Assembly (NCBI GenBank): GCA_030600655.1
Contig: JAUVLP010000011.1
Span: forward strand, 1-37,517
DNA length: 37,517 nucleotides
Direction: 5' to 3'
DNA from: Candidatus Eiseniibacteriota bacterium
GTDB taxonomy: Bacteria; Joyebacterota; Joyebacteria; Joyebacterales; Joyebacteraceae
The position numbers and the translations under genes were made by a program. Shown piece after piece: positions 1 through 10,135 of this stretch (its first letter is position 1; each line of letters begins with the position of its first letter). The notes below the pieces were generated by a model, which was not told the origin of the DNA, ran no database searches, and saw nothing but the letters and a program-made list of their open reading frames with translations.

Positions 1-1316
1 CAAAGCCCGAGGATGAAGAGAGTAACGGAAATGTAGAGAGGCGTGACGCCCGGGTCGTGTCTGTAGGAAAGGACGCTGGCCTCGTACGGGTTCTCGAGGA
101 CCAGTGTCACACCTTCGATCTCGAGCGGCTCGCCGGCCGAAAGGTTGCCGATCTCAATGGGGTCTTCGACCGCGGCTGGATCCTCATCCTCCTCAGCAGG
201 CGGCTGCCACTTGAGCGGAACGTGGGGTACGATCGGAACGGGCTCGTGGTACTTTTCAAAGAGCGTTCCAACGTAGAGTGCACCCGGGAAGAACATTCCC
301 TCGACGGATTCGAGCGAGAACGGCACGTACGCTTGTGCGGTGATGCGCTCGATCTCCTCGCCGTTACTCAGAACAACGACGTCGTACTCCTGCTCGTATG
401 CCATCTGGTAGAACGTGAGGCCCGAGATCCTGAGCGGCCGGTTCACCTCTACGATCAGCGACCTCGGTGCTGCTGTAGCGCGTGCGCCTTCCTCACGTGC
501 GGTGAGATGGCTCAGCCAGTCCTTAGGATAGTACTTCTCACTGTGAAGCTCCCACTCGGTAACGAACTTATCGAGGGTGATTTCGACGTAGTGGTTTTCC
601 CAGCCCAGGGTGTCACGTCGTGCTGCGGCGAATGGATGTAGGCTTCCTATGCTCCAGTCGGCAAGTCTGTTGCTGAACTTGAAGAGGCCCGTCTCGGTGC
701 TGAGTGTCGCCACGGTCTCGGGCTCGCCCGGCCAGAGCGTTACATCACCCTCGAAGGAAAGGACGGCAGAAAGCATGAAACCAACGATGGCGATCGCCAG
801 CGCCAGGTGGTAGAGCATACTCACTCCCTCCGGCCACGGCCCGCGCCGCGCGGTGATCGCGTTTCCTGTGTCCGAGAGGATTCTGTACCGCTTCGCGGCG
901 AGAACCTTCCGAGCACGCTCGATGCCACCGGAGTCCCCTCCTGTGCCTCCCGCCAGATCCACGGTCCCGGCGTTACTCGGGATCCGCGTGGGCGACCCCG
1001 CGCCCCGGCGCCCCGACAGCCTGACGATGCTGCCGACAACGAGGTTAAGGAAGAGCAGCAGCCCCAGAATCAGAAAGTACTTGGTGTGGAAAAGGTTCAG
1101 GAGTCCCATTTTCGAGAAGGCGAGGTACCTGGTCTCACCCCACGATTCAATGTAGGTCTCCGCTCCATATCCCTGGGGGAAGACCGAGCCGATCACCATT
1201 GTGGCTCCCATAACGATGAGGAGCCAGACTGCAAGGCGCAACCTTGATAACTCACGGAACAACCAGCGCCAGGGTGCGCCCCAGGCCGAACGTGTCTTTC
1301 TTCTCTGTCCAGTCAT
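1..1316 (-). CDS. resB: ResB-like cytochrome c biogenesis protein (3' end outside window)
   Basis: I translated this frame by hand from an ATG at 1316 to the window edge and found no stop, so 438 codons are present and the C-terminus is missing. ResB (Ccs1) is the partner of CcsA in system II cytochrome c maturation; together they carry heme across the membrane and attach it to apocytochrome c outside. Visible features are a basic N-terminus, membrane segments near residues 28-46, 79-99 and 166-188, with a His at 170 at the start of the third, and then a long extracytoplasmic domain, which is the usual ResB layout. The final membrane segment seems to begin at the cut. The start is preceded by a GGGGACC stretch and lies 12 bases after the ccsA stop, so the two genes are co-transcribed. 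Confidence 0.9.
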   Translation of the reverse strand, partial: MTGQRRKTRSAWGAPWRWLFRELSRLRLAVWLLIVMGATMVIGSVFPQGYGAETYIESWGETRYLAFSKMGLLNLFHTKYFLILGLLLFLNLVVGSIVRLSGRRGAGSPTRIPSNAGTVDLAGGTGGDSGGIERARKVLAAKRYRILSDTGNAITARRGPWPEGVSMLYHLALAIAIVGFMLSAVLSFEGDVTLWPGEPETVATLSTETGLFKFSNRLADWSIGSLHPFAAARRDTLGWENHYVEITLDKFVTEWELHSEKYYPKDWLSHLTAREEGARATAAPRSLIVEVNRPLRISGLTFYQMAYEQEYDVVVLSNGEEIERITAQAYVPFSLESVEGMFFPGALYVGTLFEKYHEPVPIVPHVPLKWQPPAEEDEDPAAVEDPIEIGNLSAGEPLEIEGVTLVLENPYEASVLSYRHDPGVTPLYISVTLFILGL

Positions 1317-1328
1317 GAGGTCCCCCTG

Positions 1329-2213
1329 CTATCCGTAGACGTGAAGACTCGGAATGCCAAAGAGCTTGGCGAGCCACGAGACGCCGATGAACGTAGTTAT
1401 CATACAAAGGAACGCCACAATCATGATAATCGAGGACGGAGCACCCTTCCACTTGGGTCGCACTCTCGCATGAAGATAGAGGGCGAATGCGAACCACGTA
1501 ATCAGGGACCAGGTCTCCTTGGGATCCCACTGCCAGTAGACGCCCCAAGCCTCGTTTGCCCATGCCGCGCCTGAGATGATGCCGAACGTCAGCATAGGGA
1601 AGCCGAAAAGTACCAGCTGGTGGACGGAGCGATGGAATTTTGGCAGATTCTCCCGCGTGATCCCGTAGTCGCGCGTGGAGCCCATCTTCCACATCAGGAT
1701 CTGGAGCAGGTAAGATATTTCGACCGCGAATGCGACGACGAAGATCGCGTACGATGCGAATGCAATCGCGACGTGCCACGGGAACCAGGTACTCTGCAGC
1801 GCAGGGTAGAGCGGCTTGATCGCCGGGTTCTGCCCAAACAGCGCGTAGGCGACTGCGCCGCCTGCGACCAGAGCAACGAACAAACCCGGAAGGCGGACTT
1901 TCCTGTGCCATTCAGTTATGAGATAGGCGAGAACGGCTGTCCAGGCGAAGAACGAGAGGCTCTCGTAAAGCGTCTGGAATGGGGGCCGGCCTCCTAGTAC
2001 GACGCCGCGAAGGACTATGACCACGGTCTGGCAGACCGCGGCCGTCACGAGAGCCGTTGTGGCTCCTCCTCGCACGACGCGGATTTTCGGAAACACGAGG
2101 TGCAGAATATAGAACAACACTGCCACCATGTAGAACCACAGTGAGGCCCACAGGAAGCTGTGCTGGATCGCGAGCCGTTTGATGTCTGTCTGTATCAGAA
2201 TCTCAGGATCCAC
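1329..2213 (-). CDS. ccsA: Cytochrome c biogenesis protein CcsA/ResC
   Basis: A 294-residue polytopic membrane protein of the CcmC/CcmF/CcsA heme-handling family. The diagnostic tryptophan-rich WWD-type motif is present as WGVYWQWDPKETWSLITW, near residue 230, followed by a conserved ALYLHAR helix; about eight membrane segments can be drawn. With ResB it makes the heme delivery and ligation complex of system II. The GTG start at 2213 has GGAGGAG just upstream. It lies 14 bases after the FlgD-Ig protein gene and 12 bases before resB, in the operon that begins with enolase. Length and motif fit the family well. The substrate cytochromes are not in this window. Confidence 0.95.
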   Translation of the reverse strand: MDPEILIQTDIKRLAIQHSFLWASLWFYMVAVLFYILHLVFPKIRVVRGGATTALVTAAVCQTVVIVLRGVVLGGRPPFQTLYESLSFFAWTAVLAYLITEWHRKVRLPGLFVALVAGGAVAYALFGQNPAIKPLYPALQSTWFPWHVAIAFASYAIFVVAFAVEISYLLQILMWKMGSTRDYGITRENLPKFHRSVHQLVLFGFPMLTFGIISGAAWANEAWGVYWQWDPKETWSLITWFAFALYLHARVRPKWKGAPSSIIMIVAFLCMITTFIGVSWLAKLFGIPSLHVYG

Positions 2214-2227
2214 GGTGCCTCCTCCAT

Positions 2228-3757
2228 TTAGCGCAGGACGACGATCTTCCGCTGGTCGCTCACGCGACCATCCGAGAGCACCACGAAATAGACGCCGGAC
2301 GCCACGCGCGTCCCCGCGTCATCTTTCATGTCCCATGTTTCTTCGTGTTCACCGGGGCCTCCGGTCCACAGTCTCCGGACCAGCTTCCCCGTGATGCTGT
2401 AGATGCCTATCTTCCCGGCTGGTCTCCCGGACACTGAGAAGCTCAGTCGGAGTTCCGACGAACACGGCTGTGGCCACGCGGACTGAAGCGCGAGTGCTCC
2501 GAGCGGCCCGTCGTCCGTGATCCCGGTTCCGGAAGCTACTGTTGCCGGCGCTGTCTCGACTGTCAGTGCCCCATCGCTGAACGAGAAGTAGTACTCGTGG
2601 TCGCCCGGTTCAAGTCCCACCTCCAGCTCGAAAGCAACGCCAACGGCATAGTCCCGATCGGGTCCGGGGCAGCTCATCACGTGGGCATCCCCATCGATCA
2701 CGACGTCTCTCACTGCCGCGAGATGTCCATCGCCATCTGAGTACGTTACGTCGAAGCGTATGAGTGTATCCGGGAATACTCCGGTCACAGGTTCGGCGAA
2801 TGGACCCGCCAGCACCGGAGCAGTGTTGGCTCCAGGCGAAAGTCCGTCGGAACGTTGGTAGAAGGAATATGTGTTCGTGTAGTCGTTCGTCCACCTCTCT
2901 GTGGTGATGATCGATGTGGCCGTGCCTGCGCCTGCGCCATAGTAGCCGCTCGGATTATCCGGGCCGAAATCCGGATGCGCAATCAAGTCTGCAATGCTGC
3001 ACCGCATATGCAGTTCACCGCCGACGATATCCGCTTCGATGTCGCCGACACGCACGAAGCTCGTATCGCGAGCATCGATAGAGAAGAGTCCGGTCGACAC
3101 GATGAGAGGCACGTCGGCGTAGACCATGGCGAGTGCGATACTGTCGACTGGTGCATCGGGGTTTCCGACGAGGACTGAGTAGATGTACCAAGGACCGAAC
3201 AGCCCACCCGATGTGGGCCAACTCCCCGTGGCATTCGAGATAGACGCATAGATGTAGTCGTCCGAGTACCCGAACCGCGCGCCTGTGAGATCAAGGGCGT
3301 ACGTGTCGAAGTCGACGGCATCTCCGGCCGGCTCATCACCAGGGTCAACCATGAGATTGACGGGCGGCGGGAAGATGTCTGCGTAATTCTTCGGTGCGGT
3401 GAACGTCGCGGCGGAATCGCTCGCGACCAGGAAGTAGTACAGAAGTTCTCCATCCGGCATCGGGTAGGCTGCCTCCCACGTATCGGGGCTCCCAGTGACT
3501 GCGTCGAGCATGATGGCCGTCCATGTTGCCTGGGCGTCGGTAGAGAAAAACACCGACGCATCGCCGGCTGCCACGGGTGGTAGATCGTCCGTGATGTCGG
3601 CATTGACAATGACATCTGCGAGAGGGACCGGAGCGCTGGTCGCTATGTCATCGATGAGTGGGGGAGTGGTGTCGCGTGTCACTGTCATTGCGGGTAGGGC
3701 GAATGCAATCGCCAGAACAGCCACTGCGACGAACGCGTACGGGGTTGCTGGTTTCAA
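2228..3757 (-). CDS. Secreted protein with C-terminal FlgD-like Ig / type A sorting-style domain
   Basis: A 509-residue protein with an N-terminal signal peptide (hydrophobic stretch at about residues 8-24), a beta-rich body with Ig-like segments, and a C-terminal domain of about 85 residues typical of FlgD-like Ig or type A sorting domains. That domain has GKIGIYSITGKLVRR, then a W-D-K-D-D-AGTRVASGVYF stretch and ends in KIVVLR. Such tails are common on surface and secreted proteins of FCB bacteria, where some direct export by a type IX-like system. The function of the body is not recognised. The start is TTG with AGGAG six bases upstream; the next in-frame alternatives would cut into the signal peptide. 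It sits between ftsB and ccsA and is probably co-transcribed with both. Confidence 0.85.
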   Translation of the reverse strand: MKPATPYAFVAVAVLAIAFALPAMTVTRDTTPPLIDDIATSAPVPLADVIVNADITDDLPPVAAGDASVFFSTDAQATWTAIMLDAVTGSPDTWEAAYPMPDGELLYYFLVASDSAATFTAPKNYADIFPPPVNLMVDPGDEPAGDAVDFDTYALDLTGARFGYSDDYIYASISNATGSWPTSGGLFGPWYIYSVLVGNPDAPVDSIALAMVYADVPLIVSTGLFSIDARDTSFVRVGDIEADIVGGELHMRCSIADLIAHPDFGPDNPSGYYGAGAGTATSIITTERWTNDYTNTYSFYQRSDGLSPGANTAPVLAGPFAEPVTGVFPDTLIRFDVTYSDGDGHLAAVRDVVIDGDAHVMSCPGPDRDYAVGVAFELEVGLEPGDHEYYFSFSDGALTVETAPATVASGTGITDDGPLGALALQSAWPQPCSSELRLSFSVSGRPAGKIGIYSITGKLVRRLWTGGPGEHEETWDMKDDAGTRVASGVYFVVLSDGRVSDQRKIVVLR

Positions 3758-3842
3758 GGTGCACTCCTGTTGTCGAGCAGGCGCACTGTACGTGCCCGCG
3801 GTGATTCCTTCCCGTGTCAGCCGGCGCGGCGTCCCGAGATCC

Positions 3843-4262
3843 TTACTCTCCGCCGGTCGCCTTTTCGCTGAGCCTGTAAACTATCTCCCCGTCCTTGATC
3901 ATGCCGCACTTCTCGCGTGCGACCTTCTCGATGGTCCGGGGGTCGCTCTCAAGATTGTCCCGACGCTGGATCGTCGCCGCCCTTACCTCTTCGAGAACAT
4001 TGATCTCATCCTCGAGATCTGATCGCATGCCTCTGAGTCGGAGTATGGCGAAGAAGCCGGTGTCCCCCATGACAACGGCTACGAGGAACCAGAGAGCGAT
4101 CGCCCACGCGAGGATGCCGACCACTCTGGCGGGTGTTCCACTCCCATAGTCAGGGATGACTCCTCGCAGAAACCGCGGAGTCTTTCTTGCCTCGACCTTG
4201 GGCCGCGCCGGCTTCCTGCGCCTATTTGTCCCGGAAGAATTGGGCACACCTGTTCCCTTCAC
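3843..4262 (-). CDS. Septum formation initiator family protein (FtsB/DivIC-like)
   Basis: A small bitopic membrane protein: a basic, proline-rich cytoplasmic N-terminus of about 45 residues, one membrane segment (ARVVGILAWAIALWFLVAVV), then a coiled coil (DLEDEINVLEEVRAATIQRRDNLESD) and a short tail with the family-typical DPRTIEKVAREKCGMIKDGEIVYRL stretch. FtsB and DivIC join the divisome and help activate septal peptidoglycan synthesis. The gene follows enolase by 8 bases, an arrangement seen in many bacteria and a good support for the call. The GTG start at 4262 has no clear Shine-Dalgarno sequence, so translation may be coupled to the eno stop codon; a later start is possible. Confidence 0.9.
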   Translation of the reverse strand: MKGTGVPNSSGTNRRRKPARPKVEARKTPRFLRGVIPDYGSGTPARVVGILAWAIALWFLVAVVMGDTGFFAILRLRGMRSDLEDEINVLEEVRAATIQRRDNLESDPRTIEKVAREKCGMIKDGEIVYRLSEKATGGE

Positions 4263-4270
4263 ACATTCTG

Positions 4271-5661
<1,391 letters not shown>

Positions 5662-5741
5662 GTGGAAACGGCCGTTGGGCGTAGTCTTAGTGCCGCACAG
5701 AGCGTCGTTTTCCAACTATTGATGGAGGGTCAGGAATTGCC

Positions 5742-5770
5742 TTGACACACAGAAGCGGGAACAGTAGACT
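5742..5770 (+). promoter_or_regulatory. Sigma-70 type promoter for the HTH-M29 gene
   Basis: TTGACA at 5742-5747, a 17-base spacer and TAGACT at 5765-5770 lie upstream of the HTH-M29 fusion gene. The predicted start near 5777 leaves a leader of about 85 bases to the ATG at 5864. The promoter is divergent from the eno promoter about 80 bases away. Confidence 0.7.
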
Positions 5771-5863
5771 AGATGCGCTGGACATTTAGACCGCGCTGTG
5801 GCAGTGGATAAGGTGCGTCGGACTCGACGCGCCCCACGATCGCTTCTGAGAGGATACTGCAAC

Positions 5864-7399
5864 ATGGAACAGGAAGGCCTTCAGAGGCAACAGGTTGACC
5901 AGAGATCACCTGAGCGTGATCTCACTGTGATAGAACACGAAGGCCAGATCAAGGCACTCTCTAACCCGGAGCGGGTTCGCATTCTCACGCTGTTGATCGA
6001 ACGTCCCGGTACGGCCAAGCAGGTCGCCGACTGGATCGGCGGCACACGTGGTCGTGTTCACTACCACGTGAAGGAGTTGGAGAAAGCGGGGCTTGTCCGG
6101 ATAGTGGCGAAGGTTGAGAAGGGCGGCGTGCTGGAAAAATACTACCGGGCGGTTGCCAGAAACTTCTATGTGGCCCGTGGTATCGGTGAGCACGCCGGAC
6201 TCTCAGGTGACGTGCAGCGCGTGATCTCCGAGAGTATGCTCGGTTGGAGGCGGAAGCAGATCCTCGAGATTGACCAGGATGAGATCGCAGTCAAGGTGGC
6301 GCGCGACTGCCTCCAGATCAAGGTCGATGACGTTGTTCTGATCAAAGGCGAGTTCGTACACCGCGACATCATGGAGCCTCTTAGTCGAGCATTTGAGTCG
6401 CTAGGGGCGCACTGTCTCGTGACATTTGGCGACTGCTCGGACGATGAGTATATCCTGAAGTGGAAGGAAGACCTCGCGGCTGTCATCGTGATCGAACAGC
6501 CGGTCCACTACCCCGGGGAAGAGAGTGGGACGATCGACCAGCAGCTGCACGGGACGAAGCGTCTTGATTTCATGAAGGGACTCGTCGCAAGAGGCATGGA
6601 GCATCTATATGCGGGTGTTCCCGGATACCCGCTCGAGAACCCCGTTTGTCGTGCGCTCCTCGATGCTGGGAAGCGGATTATCTACATGGGATATCCCACT
6701 CCCGAGAAGGCCGAGGTCATGGGCTTGGACTACAGGCACCTCCACGACGCGTGGTGGACGGCGCTGGATGTCGACTATCAGGCGCTCGCGGAGCGCTGTC
6801 GGGAGTTGGGCGATCTGCTCAGCGGAAGCCGTGAAGTCAGAATCACGTCGCCGGGTGGTGGCGATCTTACGTTCCTCGTCGAGGGGCGGGAGGTGTTTCT
6901 AGACGATGGCATCATCTCCGACTGGGAGGTGGAGCGCGGGCGTGGTTGGGGACACCTGCCTGCCGGCAAAGTCATCGTCGCTCCCGTCGCAGGGACTGCG
7001 AACGGCACTATGCACTCGGAGATGACAGACTACTTCGGCGTCGCTATCCGCGACATCCGTATCGAGTTCAAGGACGGCGAGATCGTATCTGCGTCGGCAG
7101 GCGAGAACGAGGAGCTCCTAGCTCTGGTGTTGTCGGAGAGCAGTAGTGATAGTGGGAAGGCTGGTGGTTTTGAGATTGGAGCTAATCCGGAAGTCCGCAA
7201 TCCGGTCGGCTACACTGTCTGGGACAGCAAGTCGTACGGCGACGCTGCTCTCTGGATCGGAGACAACAGATTGATCGGCGGTGAGAACGAGGCCACGTTG
7301 TCGTGGGGCTTCATGATCGTTCGGCCGACTGTCTATCTGGACGGAAGGAAGATATTGGAGGAACGCGAGTTCGATATCCGGCGTAGTACTGGCACCTGA
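5864..7399 (+). CDS. Winged-helix regulator fused to a degenerate M29 aminopeptidase-like domain
   Basis: A 511-residue protein. Residues ~15-105 form an ArsR/HTH_20-type winged helix (IKALSNPERVRILTLL, then RGRVHYHVKELEKAGLV). The rest resembles the aminopeptidase T/AmpS (M29) fold, with SPGGGDLTF, VDDGI-like FLDDGIISDWEV and LPAGKVIVAP-ANG blocks in family order. Family members use a Glu in LP-G-E-V and a C-terminal HWD as metal ligands. Here the Glu is Lys369 and the HWD position reads SWG (480-482), and the His-rich block before it reads ALWIG. I infer loss of peptidase activity and a likely ligand-sensing role. The frame opens at a GTG at 5798, but the ATG at 5864 has GAGAGG upstream and starts nearer the domain. 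NicX-like dioxygenases share this fold but also need the missing ligands. Confidence 0.8.
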   Translation: MEQEGLQRQQVDQRSPERDLTVIEHEGQIKALSNPERVRILTLLIERPGTAKQVADWIGGTRGRVHYHVKELEKAGLVRIVAKVEKGGVLEKYYRAVARNFYVARGIGEHAGLSGDVQRVISESMLGWRRKQILEIDQDEIAVKVARDCLQIKVDDVVLIKGEFVHRDIMEPLSRAFESLGAHCLVTFGDCSDDEYILKWKEDLAAVIVIEQPVHYPGEESGTIDQQLHGTKRLDFMKGLVARGMEHLYAGVPGYPLENPVCRALLDAGKRIIYMGYPTPEKAEVMGLDYRHLHDAWWTALDVDYQALAERCRELGDLLSGSREVRITSPGGGDLTFLVEGREVFLDDGIISDWEVERGRGWGHLPAGKVIVAPVAGTANGTMHSEMTDYFGVAIRDIRIEFKDGEIVSASAGENEELLALVLSESSSDSGKAGGFEIGANPEVRNPVGYTVWDSKSYGDAALWIGDNRLIGGENEATLSWGFMIVRPTVYLDGRKILEEREFDIRRSTGT

Positions 7400-7796
7400 C
7401 GCCCAGATGGGCCGGTCCGGGCGCTGACGCCCGAATGGACCGGTCCAAGTGGGGACGCCCGAAGAGATTGATTCGGGCAGATGCCCGGGGCGCCGGGTGC
7501 GGGAGTCCGGCGCTCCATGTTGCCTGACCTGGATGAACCTGTGAATACACGGCGACCAGGAATGGGCTGACCGACTCCGGGGAACCCGCTACAGCGGGGC
7601 GTATTTCGTCCGTTTGAGTTCCGATGGCAGGAATGGTTGCTACAAGGAGGTGCGAAAGCTGGTGTTACTGAAGTGGGGGTCGTCCATGCGGGGGACATGA
7701 TGCGAGGATGACTCGATAGCTGTAGCACAGGCAGCATTCCTGACTTACGATGGGGGGGCACAACGTGTCCCCCTTGTCGTTTGCGAGGAAATTCGC
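7400..7796. repeat. Intergenic region with imperfect tandem repeats and hairpins
   Basis: No convincing gene is seen in these 397 bases. Two imperfect 22-base units beginning TGACGCCC and ending CCGGTCC lie at 7397-7418 and 7425-7446 (28-base period), the first overlapping the stop codon of the preceding gene, with a partial third near 7454. A hairpin GCCCGAA / TTCGGGC (7457-7463 and 7472-7478) follows and could act as a weak terminator, though it has no T tract. An open frame of 142 codons on the minus strand across this region is low-complexity and has no recognisable features. Confidence 0.5.
7753..7783 (+). terminator. Terminator- or attenuator-like hairpin before the methyltransferase pair
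   Basis: GGGGGGCAC (7753-7761) and GTGTCCCCC (7765-7773) pair with one G-U pair and a three-base loop, followed by TTGTCGTTT. It lies only 14 bases before the TTG start at 7797, so it could be an upstream terminator or a 5' leader element of the methyltransferase mRNA. Confidence 0.4.
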
Positions 7797-8882
7797 TTGA
7801 GAAAGCAGTCCGACATCGAGCTATGGATCATAAGCAACCTCTCACCGCAGTTGACGACCACGGCTGAACTCACGTATGAGCGGATGGAGTCGCAGTCCGG
7901 CGAGTGCCTGGCTGTTCTGTACCAGCCACTCGATCACACGAAGCGGGCGCACTGGCACGATGTGGCGATCGTGAGTGCGTTCTCGCGGGCGATGGGAGGC
8001 GCTGAGAGCGTCCTCGATATAGGGCCCGGTGATGGATGGCCGTCACTCCGGATGGCGGATCGCTTTTCCAGGATCACCGGTATCGATCCGTCTCCAAGGC
8101 GTGTGCGCATCCAGCGTGAGAACGCGGCGCGTCTGGGGATCAAGAATGTCGAGTTCCTCGTGATGGATGCCGAGGCGATGTCGTTCGATGAAGCATCGTT
8201 CGACGGCGTTTGCGCGGCCTCCTCGATCGAGCAATGCGACGATCCGGCAGCAGCGCTGGCCGAAGTGCATCGCGTTCTCAGACCGGACGGGATGCTCGCC
8301 ATGGTGTTTGAGGACTACTCGGAGTATTTCCCCGAGAGTGACGGAGATGAGGAGATCTGGGTTGAGCGTGCTCGCGGTGCGGACGGTTCCGATGAGCACG
8401 TTCTCTTCTATCAGCTCCGCACGAAATCGCCGCCGCGCGAGGTGAAATATGGGCTCTCCCTTGACCGAGTGGGACTTGCGGGGATTCCGGAGCTATCGAA
8501 GGCTCTCGATGAAATGGTTGAGAAGCCCATGCCGCTCGATCTTCGAGCTGATAGCGGATCGAAGCGTCCGGGTAGACTGAGCATTCCGTTCTTCGAGACG
8601 TTCGCGCCCTTTGTAGCATCGGCAGCCTGCTATGAGCTGAACCACCTGACAAGCACAACGCTCGACGAGGTTCTTGGGCTCCTCGGCTTCAGCGAGATCA
8701 GACATCTGGATCAGCGTATCCCATCGGTGCTCGAGGCCTTCGACACAGTCGAGAGCGAAGGACAATTGGAAGGGTGCGCCTCCACATTTGTGGAGGTCTG
8801 TGAAAAGATTGGGGCTCGGGCGGCGGAGGATGCGACACCGGGTCAAGGCAGCTTTGTGATTGCACGAAAGTCATTCCGCTGA
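7797..8882 (+). CDS. Class I SAM-dependent methyltransferase
   Basis: A 361-residue protein with a Rossmann-type SAM-binding core at about residues 50-165. Motif I is VLDIGPGDGWPSLRMA, the acidic end of strand 2 is ITGIDPSP, and FDGVCAASSIEQCDDP and VLRPDGMLAMV fit motifs of the UbiE/Methyltransf_11 group. The C-terminal ~190 residues are not recognised and may set substrate choice. Start TTG at 7797 is preceded by GAGGAA at seven bases. It is followed after 15 bases by a second methyltransferase gene, so the two are probably co-transcribed. The substrate cannot be told from sequence. Confidence 0.85.
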   Translation: MRKQSDIELWIISNLSPQLTTTAELTYERMESQSGECLAVLYQPLDHTKRAHWHDVAIVSAFSRAMGGAESVLDIGPGDGWPSLRMADRFSRITGIDPSPRRVRIQRENAARLGIKNVEFLVMDAEAMSFDEASFDGVCAASSIEQCDDPAAALAEVHRVLRPDGMLAMVFEDYSEYFPESDGDEEIWVERARGADGSDEHVLFYQLRTKSPPREVKYGLSLDRVGLAGIPELSKALDEMVEKPMPLDLRADSGSKRPGRLSIPFFETFAPFVASAACYELNHLTSTTLDEVLGLLGFSEIRHLDQRIPSVLEAFDTVESEGQLEGCASTFVEVCEKIGARAAEDATPGQGSFVIARKSFR

Positions 8883-8897
8883 TTCCAGGAGGGATCA

Positions 8898-9575
8898 TTG
8901 CCACACGACGAGAGACCGGCGTCCCACGTCTTCTGGGAGCGATGCATACGAGAGACTATCGCGGGCGGTATTCCCGAGAAGTGGGGGAAATCGATCTTTG
9001 ATCAAGACAGTCAACTCGCACTCGAGTTCCTGGACCTGCTCCCGAATGGGGGAGATGTGCTGGATTTCGGGTGCGGGCTTGGTAGAAACGCAGTCAGCCT
9101 GGCGAGACGCGGGTATCGCACTGTCATCTGTGATGTGGTCGACGAGGGCGTTCGCTACTGTGAAGCGAACGCGCGCGACGAGGGGCTCGCGAATATCACC
9201 AGCGCAGAATTCGATGGGAGCCGGATAGGACTGGACGATGCCGTCATGGATGGAGTGCTTGCATGGAGCTGCCTCGATCACGTGACGCTCCGGCACTCCG
9301 AGGAGCTGGCGATGGAGCTGGGGCGGGTTGCGCGTCGTGGGGCTCTACTGCTCGTGGCGTTCGATGAGGACAAGAGTGACGATCCGGACTCCGAGAGCCG
9401 CATTCTGGATGACGGCACGCACCAGTACATCGGGGGCAAGCGTGAAGGGATGCTCTTTCGCCCGTACTCGAATGATGAAATACGGCGTCTCTTTTCGAAT
9501 GACTGGGAGGTCGTGCGATTCATGGGAGAGGACACGTTGGTCCCGAGGCGGGCGCTGTTCAGGCGGTCCGGGTAG
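8898..9575 (+). CDS. Class I SAM-dependent methyltransferase (small)
   Basis: A 225-residue methyltransferase. Motif I is VLDFGCGLGRNAVSLARRG at about residues 53-71, followed by TVICDVVDEGVRYCEANA for the adenosine-binding strand and a VLAWSCLDHVTLRHSEELAMEL block; the C-terminal segment FRPYSNDEIRRLF resembles TehB- or Methyltransf_25-type proteins. TTG start at 8898 has AGGAGG five bases upstream. It overlaps nothing and follows the larger methyltransferase by 15 bases. The two share little sequence beyond the fold, so they are not a recent duplication. Substrate unknown. Confidence 0.85.
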   Translation: MPHDERPASHVFWERCIRETIAGGIPEKWGKSIFDQDSQLALEFLDLLPNGGDVLDFGCGLGRNAVSLARRGYRTVICDVVDEGVRYCEANARDEGLANITSAEFDGSRIGLDDAVMDGVLAWSCLDHVTLRHSEELAMELGRVARRGALLLVAFDEDKSDDPDSESRILDDGTHQYIGGKREGMLFRPYSNDEIRRLFSNDWEVVRFMGEDTLVPRRALFRRSG

Positions 9576-9714
9576 TCGTTTCTCCGAATCCAATCTTGCC
9601 GGGCGGCATCAGAACTGCAGAACGGCAGCGCAGGGGGCGTGAGGGTCTGATCAGTGTCGATCCGGATCTCACCAAAAGGCAGATGGGACTGACACAGAAT
9701 CTTCTGGAGGACGG

Positions 9715-9903
9715 ATGCCGATATTCGAATACATGTGCGACAGCTGCGGAACGGTCTTTGAGGAACTCGAGTCCGTTACCAACCGGGACAAGCCTCACGA
9801 GTGTCCGGCTTGTGGGAAGAAGAAGGGGCGGAGGATAGTGTCGACGTTTGCGACATCTGGTGGAGGCCCAGCCGCGTCGTGCGGAACCGGGGGGGTTACC
9901 TGA
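9715..9903 (+). CDS. FmdB-family zinc ribbon protein
   Basis: A 62-residue protein starting MPIFEYMCDSCG, the hallmark of FmdB/CxxC_CxxC_SSSS putative regulatory proteins. Four Cys in two pairs (C8, C11 and C30, C33) would bind one zinc, followed by a Lys/Arg-rich turn and a Gly/Ser-rich tail with one more Cys. The family was first tied to formamidase and amidase control, but the true role is unclear in most bacteria. The start ATG at 9715 has a TGGAGG-type Shine-Dalgarno sequence. Confidence 0.88.
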   Translation: MPIFEYMCDSCGTVFEELESVTNRDKPHECPACGKKKGRRIVSTFATSGGGPAASCGTGGVT

Positions 9904-9968
9904 GGCTAGCTTGAGGCGCCCGGTTCGGGCGACCAGCTGCAGCTGTATCAGAATCAAATGTGCGACGC

Positions 9969-9996
9969 GCCCGGGGCATCAGCCCCGGGCATTTCT
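9969..9996 (+). terminator. GC-rich hairpin, possible terminator after the FmdB-family gene
   Basis: A perfect 9-base stem GCCCGGGGC / GCCCCGGGC (9969-9977 and 9982-9990) with an ATCA loop is followed by ATTTCTC. The U-rich tail is weak, so termination is plausible rather than sure. Confidence 0.45.
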
Positions 9997-10035
9997 CTGG
10001 CGCACCGGGCATGGCGCACGTGCAGAACGTGGCAC

Positions 10036-10064
10036 TGGCAATCTCCGCACGGCTGTGGTACAGT
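10036..10064 (+). promoter_or_regulatory. Possible extended -10 promoter for the WWCG-repeat secreted protein
   Basis: TACAGT (10059-10064) is preceded by TGG, an extended -10 element, and by a poor -35 (TGGCAA, 10036-10041) at 17 bases. It sits about 72 bases before the ATG at 10136. Confidence 0.35.
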
Positions 10065-10135
10065 AAAAGTGCCTTCCGCGGCCGTCCATCGCGGCGGCCG
10101 CCGACCGGGTTCACACGCCCCGAAAGGAGGTCGCA

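Noticed and set aside
1252-1911. Minus-strand frame of 219 codons over the ccsA/resB junction
   Set aside because: Out of frame with both recognised genes and without any domain.
7333-7761. Minus-strand open frame of 142 codons in the spacer after the HTH-M29 gene
   Set aside because: Overlaps the 3' end of that gene, is low in complexity (Ser, Pro, Arg) and crosses repeats and hairpins.
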